From assembly GCF_011752565.1 (NCBI RefSeq), contig NZ_VWXK01000043.1, positions 1-46,346 on the forward strand: 46,346 nucleotides of DNA. Direction: 5' to 3'. This document shows, piece by piece, positions 17,415 to 26,859 of the stretch. Positions within the stretch are counted from its first letter, which is position 1. The number at the start of each line of letters is the position of its first letter. The DNA comes from Pantoea sp. Ap-967. GTDB lineage: Bacteria; Pseudomonadota; Gammaproteobacteria; Pseudomonadales; Pseudomonadaceae. The notes below the pieces were generated by a model. It saw only the letters and a program-made list of their open reading frames with translations, had not been told where the DNA came from and did not search any database. Both the position numbers and the translations under genes were made by a program.

Positions 17415-17446
17415 AAAAAAAACCCCGGCCAAGGCCGGGGCTTTTT
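17415..17446. terminator. Bidirectional terminator between 16971 gene and argG
   Basis: Stem CCCCGGCC (17423-17430), loop AA, GGCCGGGG (17433-17440), with A-run on the left and T-run on the right, so it works for both convergent genes. Confidence 0.92.
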
Positions 17447-17461
17447 GTCGCCTGCGGAGGC

Positions 17462-18679
<1,218 letters not shown>

Positions 18680-18738
18680 GCCATCACTCCACGGGGTTGT
18701 ACGGAAAGGGATCGATTCTACCGGCGTTGCGGATAAAT

Positions 18739-18775
18739 TTACAGTGGGGCGACAGCTTCTGACGACAAAGCGACA
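18739..18775 (-). promoter_or_regulatory. ArgR-type operator upstream of argG
   Basis: TT-N8-GCGACA (18739-18754) matches the reverse of the Pseudomonas ArgR half-site TGTCGC-N8-AA. A second GCGACA at 18770-18775 with TG-N8 spacing follows exactly 21 bp later, the known length of one half-site. The pair is immediately upstream of the proposed argG -10 element. Confidence 0.6.
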
Positions 18776-18873
18776 AGAACATTCAGGGGCGCGACGTGGG
18801 GTCGCGGGGGGCGTTGGGTGGGGGTATTGGGTGGGGGCAGCCAGGCGCATGCCGTTACATTTTCGGCGCCGGT

Positions 18874-19074
18874 GAGATCGAGCGCCGCCCGCGCGGCGCA
18901 TCGCGAGCTGCGCTCGCTCCTACGTTTGTTTTGGGCCAGTAACGCCTGTGGCAGGCGAGGTATCGCGCCATGCGCCAAGGCGTTCGCGCGCAAATCCCCC
19001 AGGACTCACTGGCCCGAAACAAACGTAGGAGCGAGCAAAGCTCGCGAAGCGCCGCGCGGGCGGCGCTCGATCTC
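18874..19074. repeat. Large inverted pair of extended REP units
   Basis: The left arm (18874-18941) begins GAGATCGAGCGCCGCCCGCG and contains GCTCGCTCCTACGTTTGTTT. The right arm (19008-19074) is its near-perfect inverse. About 65 bp separate the arms. A single copy of the 68-bp arm, with one mismatch to the left arm, is at 33150-33217. The rest of the argG-motY spacer (to 19126) shows nothing else. Confidence 0.85.
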
Positions 19075-19126
19075 ACAGGCGCCAAAGAGGTTACGGCATG
19101 CTCATGGTGGCCCTGACGCCTCTATA

Positions 19127-20077
19127 TCAGGGCGCCTTGGCGGGTGCTGCCGGTGCCGGTGCCGGTGCTGGTGCCGATGCCGGTGCTGGTGCCGCTGCCG
19201 CCGCCCCCCCCGGTTTCTCCACCACCGCCACCCGGTCCAGCTCGATATTCACCCGCCGGTTACGCGCACGGTTGGCCGGGCTGTTGTTCTTCACCAGCGG
19301 ATAACGCTCACCGTGGAAGCGCACATCAATCTGCTCCTCCGGCACCCCATGGGCCTTGAAGTAGTCCGCCACCGCCAGGGCACGGCGGCGCGAGGCGTCG
19401 CGGTTGGTCAAACGGTTGCCGCTATTGTCGGAATGGCCGTTGAGCTCGATGTGGTTAACCGTTGGGTCGGCCTTCAGATAGTCGAGAATCACATCCAGCC
19501 GCGCCCGCGCGTCGGCATCCAGGTCCACGCCACCACTGGGGAAACCGACCTGGGTCTGGCGCACCTGGTCATAGTTCATCGCCAGCATCTTGCCCGCACA
19601 GGCCTGGTAATCGCTGTAGGCCTTGGCGAAGCTCACCGGCAATACCCGCACTTCCATCACCCGCCCACCTTCGCCGGTGTAGTTGCGCACCACCGTGGCG
19701 CGGCCATCGAGCAAGCCGTTGATCAGGCGGGTAGCCTGGCTCTGCGACGAGCTGAACAGCACGCCGGTGCGGGCCATGCGCACCGCCCCCAGGTTGACGT
19801 CGCCACGCCCGGGTTGCCAAGGCGCCGCGGCCGCCAGCAAGGTGGCGGAACCTGCGCCCAGCACATTGCTGTCCGAACGCAGGCGGAACACCGGCAGCTC
19901 CCCGGCCTTGCGCACGAACTCGCCGCTGCCAAAACCTTCGATCGGCTGGATCAGGCGGCATTCGAACTGGTCACCCTCGACTTTCCAGGCGACATTCTCC
20001 ATGCGGGTCTGGAAAGTCAGTGCACCGGCCGGCAGGCTGGCGAACAGGGTCAACAGGGCTAGGTAACGCTGGCGCAC
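19127..20077 (-). CDS. motY: MotY-like flagellar T-ring protein, OmpA C-terminal domain
   Basis: This 316-residue exported protein has a signal peptide ending SLPAGA and a MotY-type N domain (ENVAWKVEGDQFECRLIQPI, GFGSGEF). Its OmpA peptidoglycan-binding domain carries HIELNGHSDNSG and NRARNRRVNIEL, and it ends in a Pro/Ala-rich tail of about 25 residues. MotY anchors the flagellar stator around the motor. I chose GTG 20077 because GGAG lies 6 nt upstream; a TTG at 20089 is inside that site. In P. aeruginosa motY also lies between argG and pyrC, which supports the call over a generic OmpA-family name. Confidence 0.82.
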   Translation of the reverse strand: MRQRYLALLTLFASLPAGALTFQTRMENVAWKVEGDQFECRLIQPIEGFGSGEFVRKAGELPVFRLRSDSNVLGAGSATLLAAAAPWQPGRGDVNLGAVRMARTGVLFSSSQSQATRLINGLLDGRATVVRNYTGEGGRVMEVRVLPVSFAKAYSDYQACAGKMLAMNYDQVRQTQVGFPSGGVDLDADARARLDVILDYLKADPTVNHIELNGHSDNSGNRLTNRDASRRRALAVADYFKAHGVPEEQIDVRFHGERYPLVKNNSPANRARNRRVNIELDRVAVVEKPGGAAAAAPAPASAPAPAPAPAAPAKAP

Positions 20078-20207
20078 GGTCGGCTCCAAAAATTCTGACG
20101 GCTTACAGGCAGGCTATCGGGCGCTTCGCGGAAAACTTGATAGCCGTGCTCGGCCCGGGGTTTTCCGGTAGCATTGGGGCCTGAGTTCGACCCGCCTGGA
20201 ATTCCCA

Positions 20208-21254
20208 ATGTCCGATCGCCTGACCCTCCTGCGTCCCGACGACTGGCACATCCATCTGCGCGATGGTGCCGTCCTGCCCCACACCGTTGGCGACGTGGCG
20301 CGTACCTTCGCCCGTGCCATCATCATGCCCAACCTGGTTCCGCCGGTACGCAATGCCGTCGAGGCCAGCGCCTACCGTGAGCGCATCCTCGCCGCCCGCC
20401 CCGCCGGCAGCCGCTTCGAACCGCTGATGGTGCTGTACCTCACCGACCGTACCAGCCCCGAGGACATCCGCGCGGCCAAGGCCAGCGGCATCGTGTACGC
20501 CGCCAAACTCTACCCGGCCGGCGCCACCACCAACTCCGATTCGGGCGTGACCAGCATCGACAACATTTTCCCGGCCATCGAGGCGCTGGCCGAAGTCGGC
20601 ATGCCCCTGTTGGTGCACGGCGAAGTGACACGCAGCGAGATCGACGTCTTCGACCGCGAGAAGCGCTTCATCGACGAGCACATGCGCCGCTTGGTCGAGC
20701 GTTTCCCCACCCTGAAAGTGGTGTTCGAGCACATCACCACCGGCGATGCCGCGCAGTTCGTCACCGAGGCCCCGGCCAACGTCGGCGCCACCATCACTGC
20801 CCAGCACCTGCTGTACAACCGCAACCACATGCTGGTTGGCGGTATTCGCCCGCACTTCTATTGCCTGCCGATCCTCAAGCGCAACACCCACCAGGTGGCG
20901 CTGCTGGACGCTGCCATCAGCGGCAACCCGAAGTTCTTCCTCGGCACCGACTCGGCCCCCCACGCCCGCCACGCCAAGGAAGCGGCCTGCGGCTGCGCCG
21001 GTTGCTACACCGCCTATGCGGCCATCGAGATGTATGCCGAGGCCTTCGAGCAGCGCAACGCGCTGGACAAACTGGAAGGCTTTGCCAGCCTGCATGGCCC
21101 GGCCTTCTATGGCCTGCCGGCGAACACCGACAGCATCACCCTGGTGCGCGAGGAATGGACGGCCCCCGATAGCCTGCCGTTTGGCGAGCAAACCGTGATT
21201 CCGCTGCGCGCTGGCGAGAAACTGCGCTGGCGCCTGCTGGAGGACAACGCGTGA
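20208..21254 (+). CDS. pyrC: Dihydroorotase
   Basis: The 348-residue amidohydrolase cyclises carbamoyl aspartate to dihydroorotate in pyrimidine synthesis. The metal motif HIHLRDG is near residue 17, the carbamylated lysine lies in AAKLYPAGATTNSD, and GTDSAPHARHAKE supplies the catalytic Asp. The length equals E. coli PyrC, indicating the class II enzyme. It overlaps rnt by 4 nt (GTGA). Confidence 0.97.
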   Translation: MSDRLTLLRPDDWHIHLRDGAVLPHTVGDVARTFARAIIMPNLVPPVRNAVEASAYRERILAARPAGSRFEPLMVLYLTDRTSPEDIRAAKASGIVYAAKLYPAGATTNSDSGVTSIDNIFPAIEALAEVGMPLLVHGEVTRSEIDVFDREKRFIDEHMRRLVERFPTLKVVFEHITTGDAAQFVTEAPANVGATITAQHLLYNRNHMLVGGIRPHFYCLPILKRNTHQVALLDAAISGNPKFFLGTDSAPHARHAKEAACGCAGCYTAYAAIEMYAEAFEQRNALDKLEGFASLHGPAFYGLPANTDSITLVREEWTAPDSLPFGEQTVIPLRAGEKLRWRLLEDNA

Positions 21255-21925
21255 GCGAAGACCTCTACGAAGACGACCAGGACGGCCAGGGCAACAGCGG
21301 TTCGCGTCACCCAATGGCCGAACGCTTCCGTGGCTACCTGCCAGTGGTGGTGGACGTCGAAACCGGTGGTTTCAACAGCGCCACCGACGCCCTGCTGGAA
21401 ATCGCCGCCGTCACCATCGGCATGGACGAGAAAGGCTTCCTGTTCCCCGAGCACACCTACTTCTTCCGGGTAGAGCCGTTCGAAGGGGCGAACATCGAGG
21501 CGGCGGCGCTGGAATTCACCGGCATCAAGCTGGACCACCCGCTACGCATGGCGGTTAGCGAGGAAAGTGCGCTCACCGATATCTTCCGTGGTGTGCGCAA
21601 GGCGCTGAAGGCCAATGGCTGCAAACGGGCGATCCTGGTTGGCCACAACAGCAGCTTCGACCTGGGCTTCCTCAACGCCGCGGTGGCGCGCAACGACATC
21701 AAGCGCAACCCGTTCCACCCGTTCTCCAGCTTCGACACCGCCACCCTGGCTGGCCTGGCCTACGGCCAGACCGTGCTGGCGCGGGCCTGCCAGAGCGCCG
21801 ACATCGACTTCGACGGGCGTGAGGCGCATTCGGCGCGGTACGACACCGAGAAAACGGCCGAGCTGTTCTGCGGTATCGTCAACCGCTGGAAGGAAATGGG
21901 CGGCTGGCGCGATTTCAACGACTGA
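21251..21925 (+). CDS. rnt: Ribonuclease T
   Basis: This 224-residue 3'-5' exoribonuclease matures tRNA and other stable RNA ends. DEDDh motifs are VVDVETGGF (ExoI), GHNSSFDLGFL (ExoII) and HSARYDTEKTAEL (ExoIII with His). It begins with GTG at 21251 overlapping the pyrC stop, so it is translationally coupled to pyrC, as in P. aeruginosa. Confidence 0.97.
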   Translation: MSEDLYEDDQDGQGNSGSRHPMAERFRGYLPVVVDVETGGFNSATDALLEIAAVTIGMDEKGFLFPEHTYFFRVEPFEGANIEAAALEFTGIKLDHPLRMAVSEESALTDIFRGVRKALKANGCKRAILVGHNSSFDLGFLNAAVARNDIKRNPFHPFSSFDTATLAGLAYGQTVLARACQSADIDFDGREAHSARYDTEKTAELFCGIVNRWKEMGGWRDFND

Positions 21926-21962
21926 GCCGAAAAAGCTCCTGTTCTGATCTAACGGATAGTTC

Positions 21963-22050
21963 TGTAGGAGCGGGCTTGACCCGCGAAGCCGGCGACGCGG
22001 TGCGTGGCACCGGCTTCGCCGGTGTTCGTGGGGCAAGCCCGCTCCTACAA
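21963..22050. repeat. Paired inverted REP elements (TAGGAGCGGGC family)
   Basis: TGTAGGAGCGGGCTTGACCC at the left and GGGCAAGCCCGCTCCTACA at the right form an inverted pair around a hairpin (GGCACCGGCTTCGCCGGTGT). It is nearly identical to the element at 32188-32273. Confidence 0.88.
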
Positions 22051-22112
22051 GGGGATCGCGACGGCGCAGCTCACAGATGCAGCTCCGTGGAAGCGGCGGT
22101 ACGCAACGGCAC

Positions 22113-22142
22113 AAAAAAACCGGCCACTTGGGCCGGTTTTTT
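22113..22142. terminator. Terminator downstream of the peroxiredoxin gene
   Basis: AACCGGCC (22118-22125), loop ACTTG, GGCCGGTT (22131-22138), with an A-run on the left and T-run on the right. It serves the minus-strand peroxiredoxin gene and could also close the rnt transcript. Confidence 0.9.
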
Positions 22143-22156
22143 CATGCGCGTGGCAA

Positions 22157-22759
22157 TTACAGCTTGCCAGCGTTCTCGCTCAGGTAAGCAGCAACGCCTT
22201 CTGGCGAAGCGGTCATGCCCTGGTCGCCTTTCTTCCAGTTGGCAGGGCAGACTTCGCCGTGCTCTTCGTGGAATTGCAGGGCGTCTACCAGGCGCAGCAG
22301 CTCGTCCATGTTGCGGCCCAGTGGCAGGTCGTTGACGATCTGCGAACGCACGACACCGTTGGTGTCGATCAGGAACGCGCCACGGAAGGCCACGCCGCCT
22401 TCAGACTCAACGTCGTAGGCCTTGCAGATTTCGTGGGTGATGTCGGCCGCCAGGGTGTATTTGACCTGGCCGATACCGCCGGCGTTGACCGGGGTGTTAC
22501 GCCAGGCGTTGTGGGTGAAGTGCGAGTCGATCGAAACGCCGATCACTTCCACGTTGCGGGCCTGGAAGTCTGGAATGCGGTTGTCCAGGGCGATCAGCTC
22601 GGACGGGCAGACGAAGGTGAAGTCCAGTGGGTAGAAGAACACCAGGCCGTACTTGCCCTTGATGGCCGAAGCCAGGTTGAAGCTGTCGACGATTTCGCCG
22701 TTGCCCAGGACGGCAGGTACGGTGAAGTCGGGGGCTTGTTTGCCAACGAGTACGCTCAT
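22157..22759 (-). CDS. Typical 2-Cys peroxiredoxin (AhpC/TSA family)
   Basis: This 200-residue thiol peroxidase reduces hydrogen peroxide and organic peroxides. The peroxidatic cysteine is Cys51 in DFTFVCPSE and the resolving cysteine is Cys171 in GEVCPANW. ATG 22759 has AGGAG at good distance. It is divergent from bfd. The sequence (YPLDFTFVCPSELIALD) is of the eukaryote-like Prx1 subgroup rather than the AhpC that pairs with AhpF, and no ahpF is present. Confidence 0.93.
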   Translation of the reverse strand: MSVLVGKQAPDFTVPAVLGNGEIVDSFNLASAIKGKYGLVFFYPLDFTFVCPSELIALDNRIPDFQARNVEVIGVSIDSHFTHNAWRNTPVNAGGIGQVKYTLAADITHEICKAYDVESEGGVAFRGAFLIDTNGVVRSQIVNDLPLGRNMDELLRLVDALQFHEEHGEVCPANWKKGDQGMTASPEGVAAYLSENAGKL

Positions 22760-22907
22760 TGTAATCTCCTAGTGAGGGTGGAAAACCGTTTGCAGGGCCC
22801 AGCAGGCTTGCCCGGCATCAAACAAAGGCCGACCATCATACACGGCTTGTGGTGACAGGCCGAATGCAACCGTCGGTCGCTCAAGCACGGCCCTTTCGCA
22901 AAGCCCT

Positions 22908-22936
22908 TTGACAAGCATTCTCATTAACATTAAGCT
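22908..22936 (+). promoter_or_regulatory. bfd promoter with Fur-box-like hexamers
   Basis: TTGACA (22908-22913) and TAAGCT (22931-22936) are 17 bp apart. Between and into the -10 lie three consecutive hexamers, CATTCT CATTAA CATTAA (22916-22933), resembling the NATWAT repeat of Fur boxes. Iron control of bfd is known in pseudomonads; binding here is inferred. Confidence 0.5.
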
Positions 22937-22971
22937 CCAACCCATCGACTCAACAGCGATGGTCAGCCCTT

Positions 22972-23193
22972 ATGTATGTGTGTCTCTGTGTCGGCGTCAC
23001 CGACGGACAGATCCGCGATGCGATCTATGAAGGATGCTGCAGTTACAAGGAAGTCCGCGCTGCGACCAACGTCGCCAGCCAATGTGGTAAATGCGCCTGC
23101 CTGGCCAAGCAGGTGGTTCGTGAAACCCTCACCGAATTGCAGGTGAGCCAGCATGCCGCCCTGCCCTACCCGGTAGAATTTACAGCCGCTTGA
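22972..23193 (+). CDS. bfd: Bacterioferritin-associated ferredoxin
   Basis: This 73-residue [2Fe-2S] protein docks on bacterioferritin and reduces its iron core so that iron can be released. Ligands Cys4, Cys6, Cys38 and Cys41 follow the Bfd pattern (CLC ... CGKC). It precedes bfr with its own terminator in between, so the two are controlled separately. Confidence 0.95.
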   Translation: MYVCLCVGVTDGQIRDAIYEGCCSYKEVRAATNVASQCGKCACLAKQVVRETLTELQVSQHAALPYPVEFTAA

Positions 23194-23211
23194 CCCCCCC
23201 CTATTTCAAAG

Positions 23212-23239
23212 AACCGGACCTCGTGTCCGGTTTTTTTAT
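23212..23239 (+). terminator. bfd terminator
   Basis: AACCGGAC (23212-23219), loop CTCGT, GTCCGGTT (23225-23232) followed by a T-run, 19 nt after the bfd stop. Confidence 0.9.
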
Positions 23240-23395
23240 GCCTGTATATCAATAAGTTAGCGTGCCAACGCGGTTCACAAACATTCTTATTCCTATTAAT
23301 TTTCACTTATTATTCAACAACTTAGGTTTGACAGCCCTTTCATGCAGGCTCAAACTTCCCTGTATTGGCACACTTCAACAGGGCAGGAACCCGTC

Positions 23396-23869
23396 ATGAA
23401 AGGCGACGTAAGCGTCATCCAGCATCTCAACAAGATCCTCGGAAACGAGCTGGTCGCAATCAACCAGTACTTCCTGCACGCACGCATGTACGAAGATTGG
23501 GGCCTGAACAAACTCGGCAAGCACGAGTACAAGGAATCCATCGACGAGATGAAGCACGCTGACAAACTGATCAAGCGTATTCTCTTCCTCGAAGGCATTC
23601 CCAACGTCCAGGACCTGGGCAAGCTGCTGATCGGCGAGCACACCAAGGAAATGCTGGAGTGCGACCTGAAGATCGAACAGAAAGGCCTGGTCGACCTGAA
23701 AGCCGCCATCGCCCACTGTGAAACGGCTGGCGACTTCGGTTCCCGTGACATGCTCGAAGATATCCTCGAGTCCGAGGAAGAGCACATCGATTGGCTGGAA
23801 ACCCAGCTGAGCCTGATCGACAAGATCGGCATCGAGAACTACCTGCAATCGCAGATGGGCGAAGAGTAA
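23396..23869 (+). CDS. bfr: Bacterioferritin
   Basis: This 157-residue subunit of the 24-mer iron store has ferroxidase ligands Glu18, Glu51 and His54 and the haem-ligating Met52. ATG 23396 was chosen because AGGA lies 8 nt upstream. The open frame begins 54 nt earlier, but that DNA is the promoter region (TTGACA at 23328) and the extension does not belong to the family. The upstream 80 bp are strikingly AT-rich. Confidence 0.95.
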   Translation: MKGDVSVIQHLNKILGNELVAINQYFLHARMYEDWGLNKLGKHEYKESIDEMKHADKLIKRILFLEGIPNVQDLGKLLIGEHTKEMLECDLKIEQKGLVDLKAAIAHCETAGDFGSRDMLEDILESEEEHIDWLETQLSLIDKIGIENYLQSQMGEE

Positions 23870-23894
23870 GCCGCGCGCTAAAACGCCGCCCCAT

Positions 23895-23923
23895 AAAAAA
23901 ACCCGCCTTGAGCGGGTTTTTTT
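23895..23923. terminator. Bidirectional terminator between bfr and grxD
   Basis: AACCCGC / GCGGGTT stem with loop CTTGA, with A-run on the left and T-run on the right, between two convergent genes. Confidence 0.9.
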
Positions 23924-23938
23924 ATGGCTGCCTGATAA

Positions 23939-24274
23939 TCAGGCTTCGGAAGCCTTGGCCTTGGCGGCCGCTTCCTTGATCAGGGTTTGCAGCTCACCCT
24001 TTTCGAACATTTCCAGCATGATGTCGCTACCGCCAACCAGCTCACCGGCGACCCACAGTTGTGGGAAAGTCGGCCAGTTGGCGTACTTTGGCAGGTTGGC
24101 GCGGATTTCCGGGTTCTGCAGGATGTCGACGTAGGCGAACTTCTCGCCGCAACCCATCACAGCCTGCGATGCCTTGGCCGAGAACCCGCACTGCGGGGCA
24201 TTCGGCGAGCCTTTCATGTAAAGCAGAATGGTGTTGTTGGCAATCTGCTCTTTGATCGTATCGATGATATCCAT
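23939..24274 (-). CDS. grxD: Monothiol glutaredoxin, CGFS type
   Basis: This 111-residue protein carries the CGFS motif with Cys29 (MKGSPNAPQCGFS). CGFS glutaredoxins bind a glutathione-ligated [2Fe-2S] cluster and transfer it to apoproteins. The ORF fits the usual length. It lies downstream of the molybdopterin enzyme on the same strand with a 91-nt gap. Confidence 0.96.
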   Translation of the reverse strand: MDIIDTIKEQIANNTILLYMKGSPNAPQCGFSAKASQAVMGCGEKFAYVDILQNPEIRANLPKYANWPTFPQLWVAGELVGGSDIMLEMFEKGELQTLIKEAAAKAKASEA

Positions 24275-24365
24275 GTAGCACCTCAGCTGAACTTTCCGAC
24301 GCGGTCGTCGGCACGGTGACGCATTGTATCGGAAAGCCGAGCAGCATGCTCGGCCTTACCGTCGC

Positions 24366-26474
24366 TCACGCGGCCTCCACCTGCACCGGCACGCCATTGA
24401 GCGCAGCGTTGCCGGAAACCTGATCGCGCAGGCATTCATCGGTGAGGTCATTGGCGCTGACTCCGGCCTGCCCCTGGGCCACCTGCAGTTGCACACCCTG
24501 GCGGCCATGGCCGAAACCATGGGGCAGGCTGACCACGCCGGGCATCATCTCGTCACTGGCCAGCACTTCCACTTCCAGGCTGCCGGTGCGCGAACGAATG
24601 CGTACCCGCTGGCCATCCTGGAGCTGGCGCTGCTGCAGGTCCTGGGGGTGCATCAGCAGTTGGTGGCGCGGCTTGCCTTTGACCAGCCGATGAAAGTTGT
24701 GCATCCACGAATTGTTGCTGCGTACGTGGCGCCGGCCAATCAGCAACAGCTCGCCGGGTATGGGCAGCGCCTGGCGTGCCAGGCGCTGCAGGTCGTCGAG
24801 CAGTACCGCAGGCGCGGCCTCGACCGCCTGGCTGGGGGTAGCCAGGCGCGCGCCCAGGTTCGCCCGCAATGGCCCCAGGTCAAGGCCGTGGGGGTGTTCG
24901 TCCAGCGCCTGCAGCGACAGCTTCCAGGCCGACGCCTCGCCATAGCGCCCCTTGCGCAAGGCCAGGTCGATCATCTGTGCCGGCGGCCAGGTGGGCTTGA
25001 GTTCCAGCTCGGCACGCCGGGCAAAGGCCTGGGCCAGGCCGACGAAGATCTCCCAGTCATGCAGGGCGCCCTCCGGCTTGGCCAGAATCGCCCGGTTGAA
25101 GCGCGTGACGTTGCGCACCGCCAGCAGGTTGAAGGTGCTGTCGTAGTGATCGTTCTCCAGCGCCGAGGTGGACGGCAGGATCAGGTCGGCGTGGCGGGTA
25201 GTCTCGTTGATGTAGAGGTCGATGCTGAGCATGAACGCCAGCCCCTCCAGTGCCTCGTCCAGCTGGCGGCCATTGGGCGTGGACAGCACCGGGTTGCCGG
25301 CCACGGTCACCAGGGCGCGCACCTGGCCCTCACCTGGGGTCAGCATCTCTTCGGCCAGGGCCGCCACCGGCAGCTCGCCGCCGTATTCAGGCAAGCCCGA
25401 TACGCGGCTCTGCCAGGCATTGAAGTGGCCGCCCGAGGTGGTTGCCACCAGGTCCACGGCAGGCTCGGTGCACAATGCACCGCCTTCGCGGTCGAGGTTG
25501 CCGGTCACCAGGTTAAGCAGTTGCACCAGCCAATGGCAGAGGCTGCCGAAGGCCTGGGTGGACACCCCCATGCGGCCGTAGCAGACGGCCTTGTCGGCAG
25601 CGGCGAAGTCGCGCGCCAACTGGCGGATTACCGCGGCTGGAATGGCGCAGTGTGCGCTCATGGCCTCGGCGCTGAACGGGGCGATGGCTTCACGCACCTG
25701 TTGCAGCCCATTCACCGGCAAATGCGAACCGCGGGCCAGGCCTTCGTCGAACAGGGTGTTGAGCAGGCCACACAGCAAGGCGGCGTCGCCACCGGGGCGA
25801 ATGAACAGGTGGGTGTCGGCCATGGCTGCCGTTTCGCTGCGCCGGGGGTCGACCACCACCAACCGCCCGCCGCGCCCACGCAGGGCCTTCAGGCGCTTTT
25901 CCACATCCGGCACGGTCATGATGCTGCCATTGGAGGCCAGTGGGTTGCCGCCGAGAATCAGCATGAAGCCGGTGTGGTCGATGTCTGGAATCGGCAGCAG
26001 CAGGCCATGGCCATACATCAGGTGGCTGGTCAGGTGCTGGGGCAACTGGTCGACCGAGGTGGCGGAAAACCGGTTGCGGGTCTTGAGCAGGCCGAGGAAG
26101 TAATTGCTGTGGGTCATCAACCCATAGTTGTGTACGCTGGGGTTGCCTTGGTACACCGCCACGGCATTGCGCCCATGGGCCTGCTGGATGGCCCACAGTT
26201 TGTCGGCGGCCAGCTCGAAGGCTTCTTCCCAGCCGATGGGCAGCCACTGCTCGCCTACCCGGCGATGGGGCTGGCGCAGGCGATCCGGGTCGTTCTGGAT
26301 GTCCTGCAGGGCCACGGCCTTGGGGCAGATATGGCCACGGCTGAACGGGTCCTGGGCGTCGCCCTTGATCGAACTGATCAGCGCCCGCCCGTCGTCTTCA
26401 TGGCTGACTTCGATGTTCAGGCCACAGATGGCTTCGCACAGGTGACAGGCACGGTGGTGCAGGGTCTTGGTCAT
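24366..26474 (-). CDS. Molybdopterin-dependent oxidoreductase
   Basis: This 702-residue protein is of the DMSO reductase/formate dehydrogenase superfamily. An N-terminal [4Fe-4S] site uses Cys10, Cys13, Cys17 and Cys50 (HRACHLCEAICG ... RGHICPKA). Molybdopterin-binding signatures and a molydop_binding C domain (about 590-702) follow. There is no twin-arginine signal, so it is probably cytoplasmic. ATG 26474 is preceded by AGAGG; the frame extends to 26585 without support. No electron-transfer partner or cofactor gene is adjacent, so the substrate is unknown. Confidence 0.87.
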   Translation of the reverse strand: MTKTLHHRACHLCEAICGLNIEVSHEDDGRALISSIKGDAQDPFSRGHICPKAVALQDIQNDPDRLRQPHRRVGEQWLPIGWEEAFELAADKLWAIQQAHGRNAVAVYQGNPSVHNYGLMTHSNYFLGLLKTRNRFSATSVDQLPQHLTSHLMYGHGLLLPIPDIDHTGFMLILGGNPLASNGSIMTVPDVEKRLKALRGRGGRLVVVDPRRSETAAMADTHLFIRPGGDAALLCGLLNTLFDEGLARGSHLPVNGLQQVREAIAPFSAEAMSAHCAIPAAVIRQLARDFAAADKAVCYGRMGVSTQAFGSLCHWLVQLLNLVTGNLDREGGALCTEPAVDLVATTSGGHFNAWQSRVSGLPEYGGELPVAALAEEMLTPGEGQVRALVTVAGNPVLSTPNGRQLDEALEGLAFMLSIDLYINETTRHADLILPSTSALENDHYDSTFNLLAVRNVTRFNRAILAKPEGALHDWEIFVGLAQAFARRAELELKPTWPPAQMIDLALRKGRYGEASAWKLSLQALDEHPHGLDLGPLRANLGARLATPSQAVEAAPAVLLDDLQRLARQALPIPGELLLIGRRHVRSNNSWMHNFHRLVKGKPRHQLLMHPQDLQQRQLQDGQRVRIRSRTGSLEVEVLASDEMMPGVVSLPHGFGHGRQGVQLQVAQGQAGVSANDLTDECLRDQVSGNAALNGVPVQVEAA

Positions 26475-26859
26475 GGCCGCCTCTAACCTTGCCGATAAAG
26501 GGAATGCTCGAGCACCGACTATGCGCCGGCCGCTCAGCCCCGGCCAGCGTGCTTCGTGGCGTGAATCGCGCGACATCAGGCGCACGATTCAGCACAGGCA
26601 TTTGCCAAATTGCCAGCAAGCCGTGTACAACCGTCTGTAGCAAATAAAAAACAGCACTGGCCCCTGGGGGACGACACCCTTTGCAACATCCTTTGCTCAA
26701 GGCCGCTGTTTCCCCTCTTGGTTTCAGGCGACATTTAATTATAGTATTGCGCCTTTCCCCATTTCGTCCGCCCCGTGCGGCTTACGCCGCAGGTCACTCC
26801 CGTTGTCAAAAAAAACCATACGGTCGACCTGCATACCGTTGCAGATAAGGTAGTCAATC
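26475..26859. other. Divergent intergenic region upstream of argF
   Basis: These 385 bp hold no gene. The right part contains the proposed argF promoter and ArgR site (26718-26754) and a leader of about 105 nt. The left part, next to the oxidoreductase start, shows no clear element. Confidence 0.5.
26718..26754 (+). promoter_or_regulatory. argF promoter with overlapping ArgR-type operator
   Basis: TTGGTT (26718-26723) and TATAGT (26740-26745), 16 bp apart, form a plausible promoter. The ArgR half-site TT-N8-GCGACA occupies 26718-26733. A weaker second half-site, TT-N8-GCGCCT, follows with 21-bp phasing (26739-26754). This arrangement would block polymerase when ArgR binds. Confidence 0.6.

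Noticed and set aside
23260..23340. AT-rich stretch before bfr as a Fur box
   Set aside because: ATTCTTATTCCTATTA gives only a weak hexamer match; not enough to call a site.
24324..26486. 720-codon frame antisense to the molybdopterin oxidoreductase
   Set aside because: The minus-strand gene has clear Fe-S and molybdopterin motifs; this frame has none.
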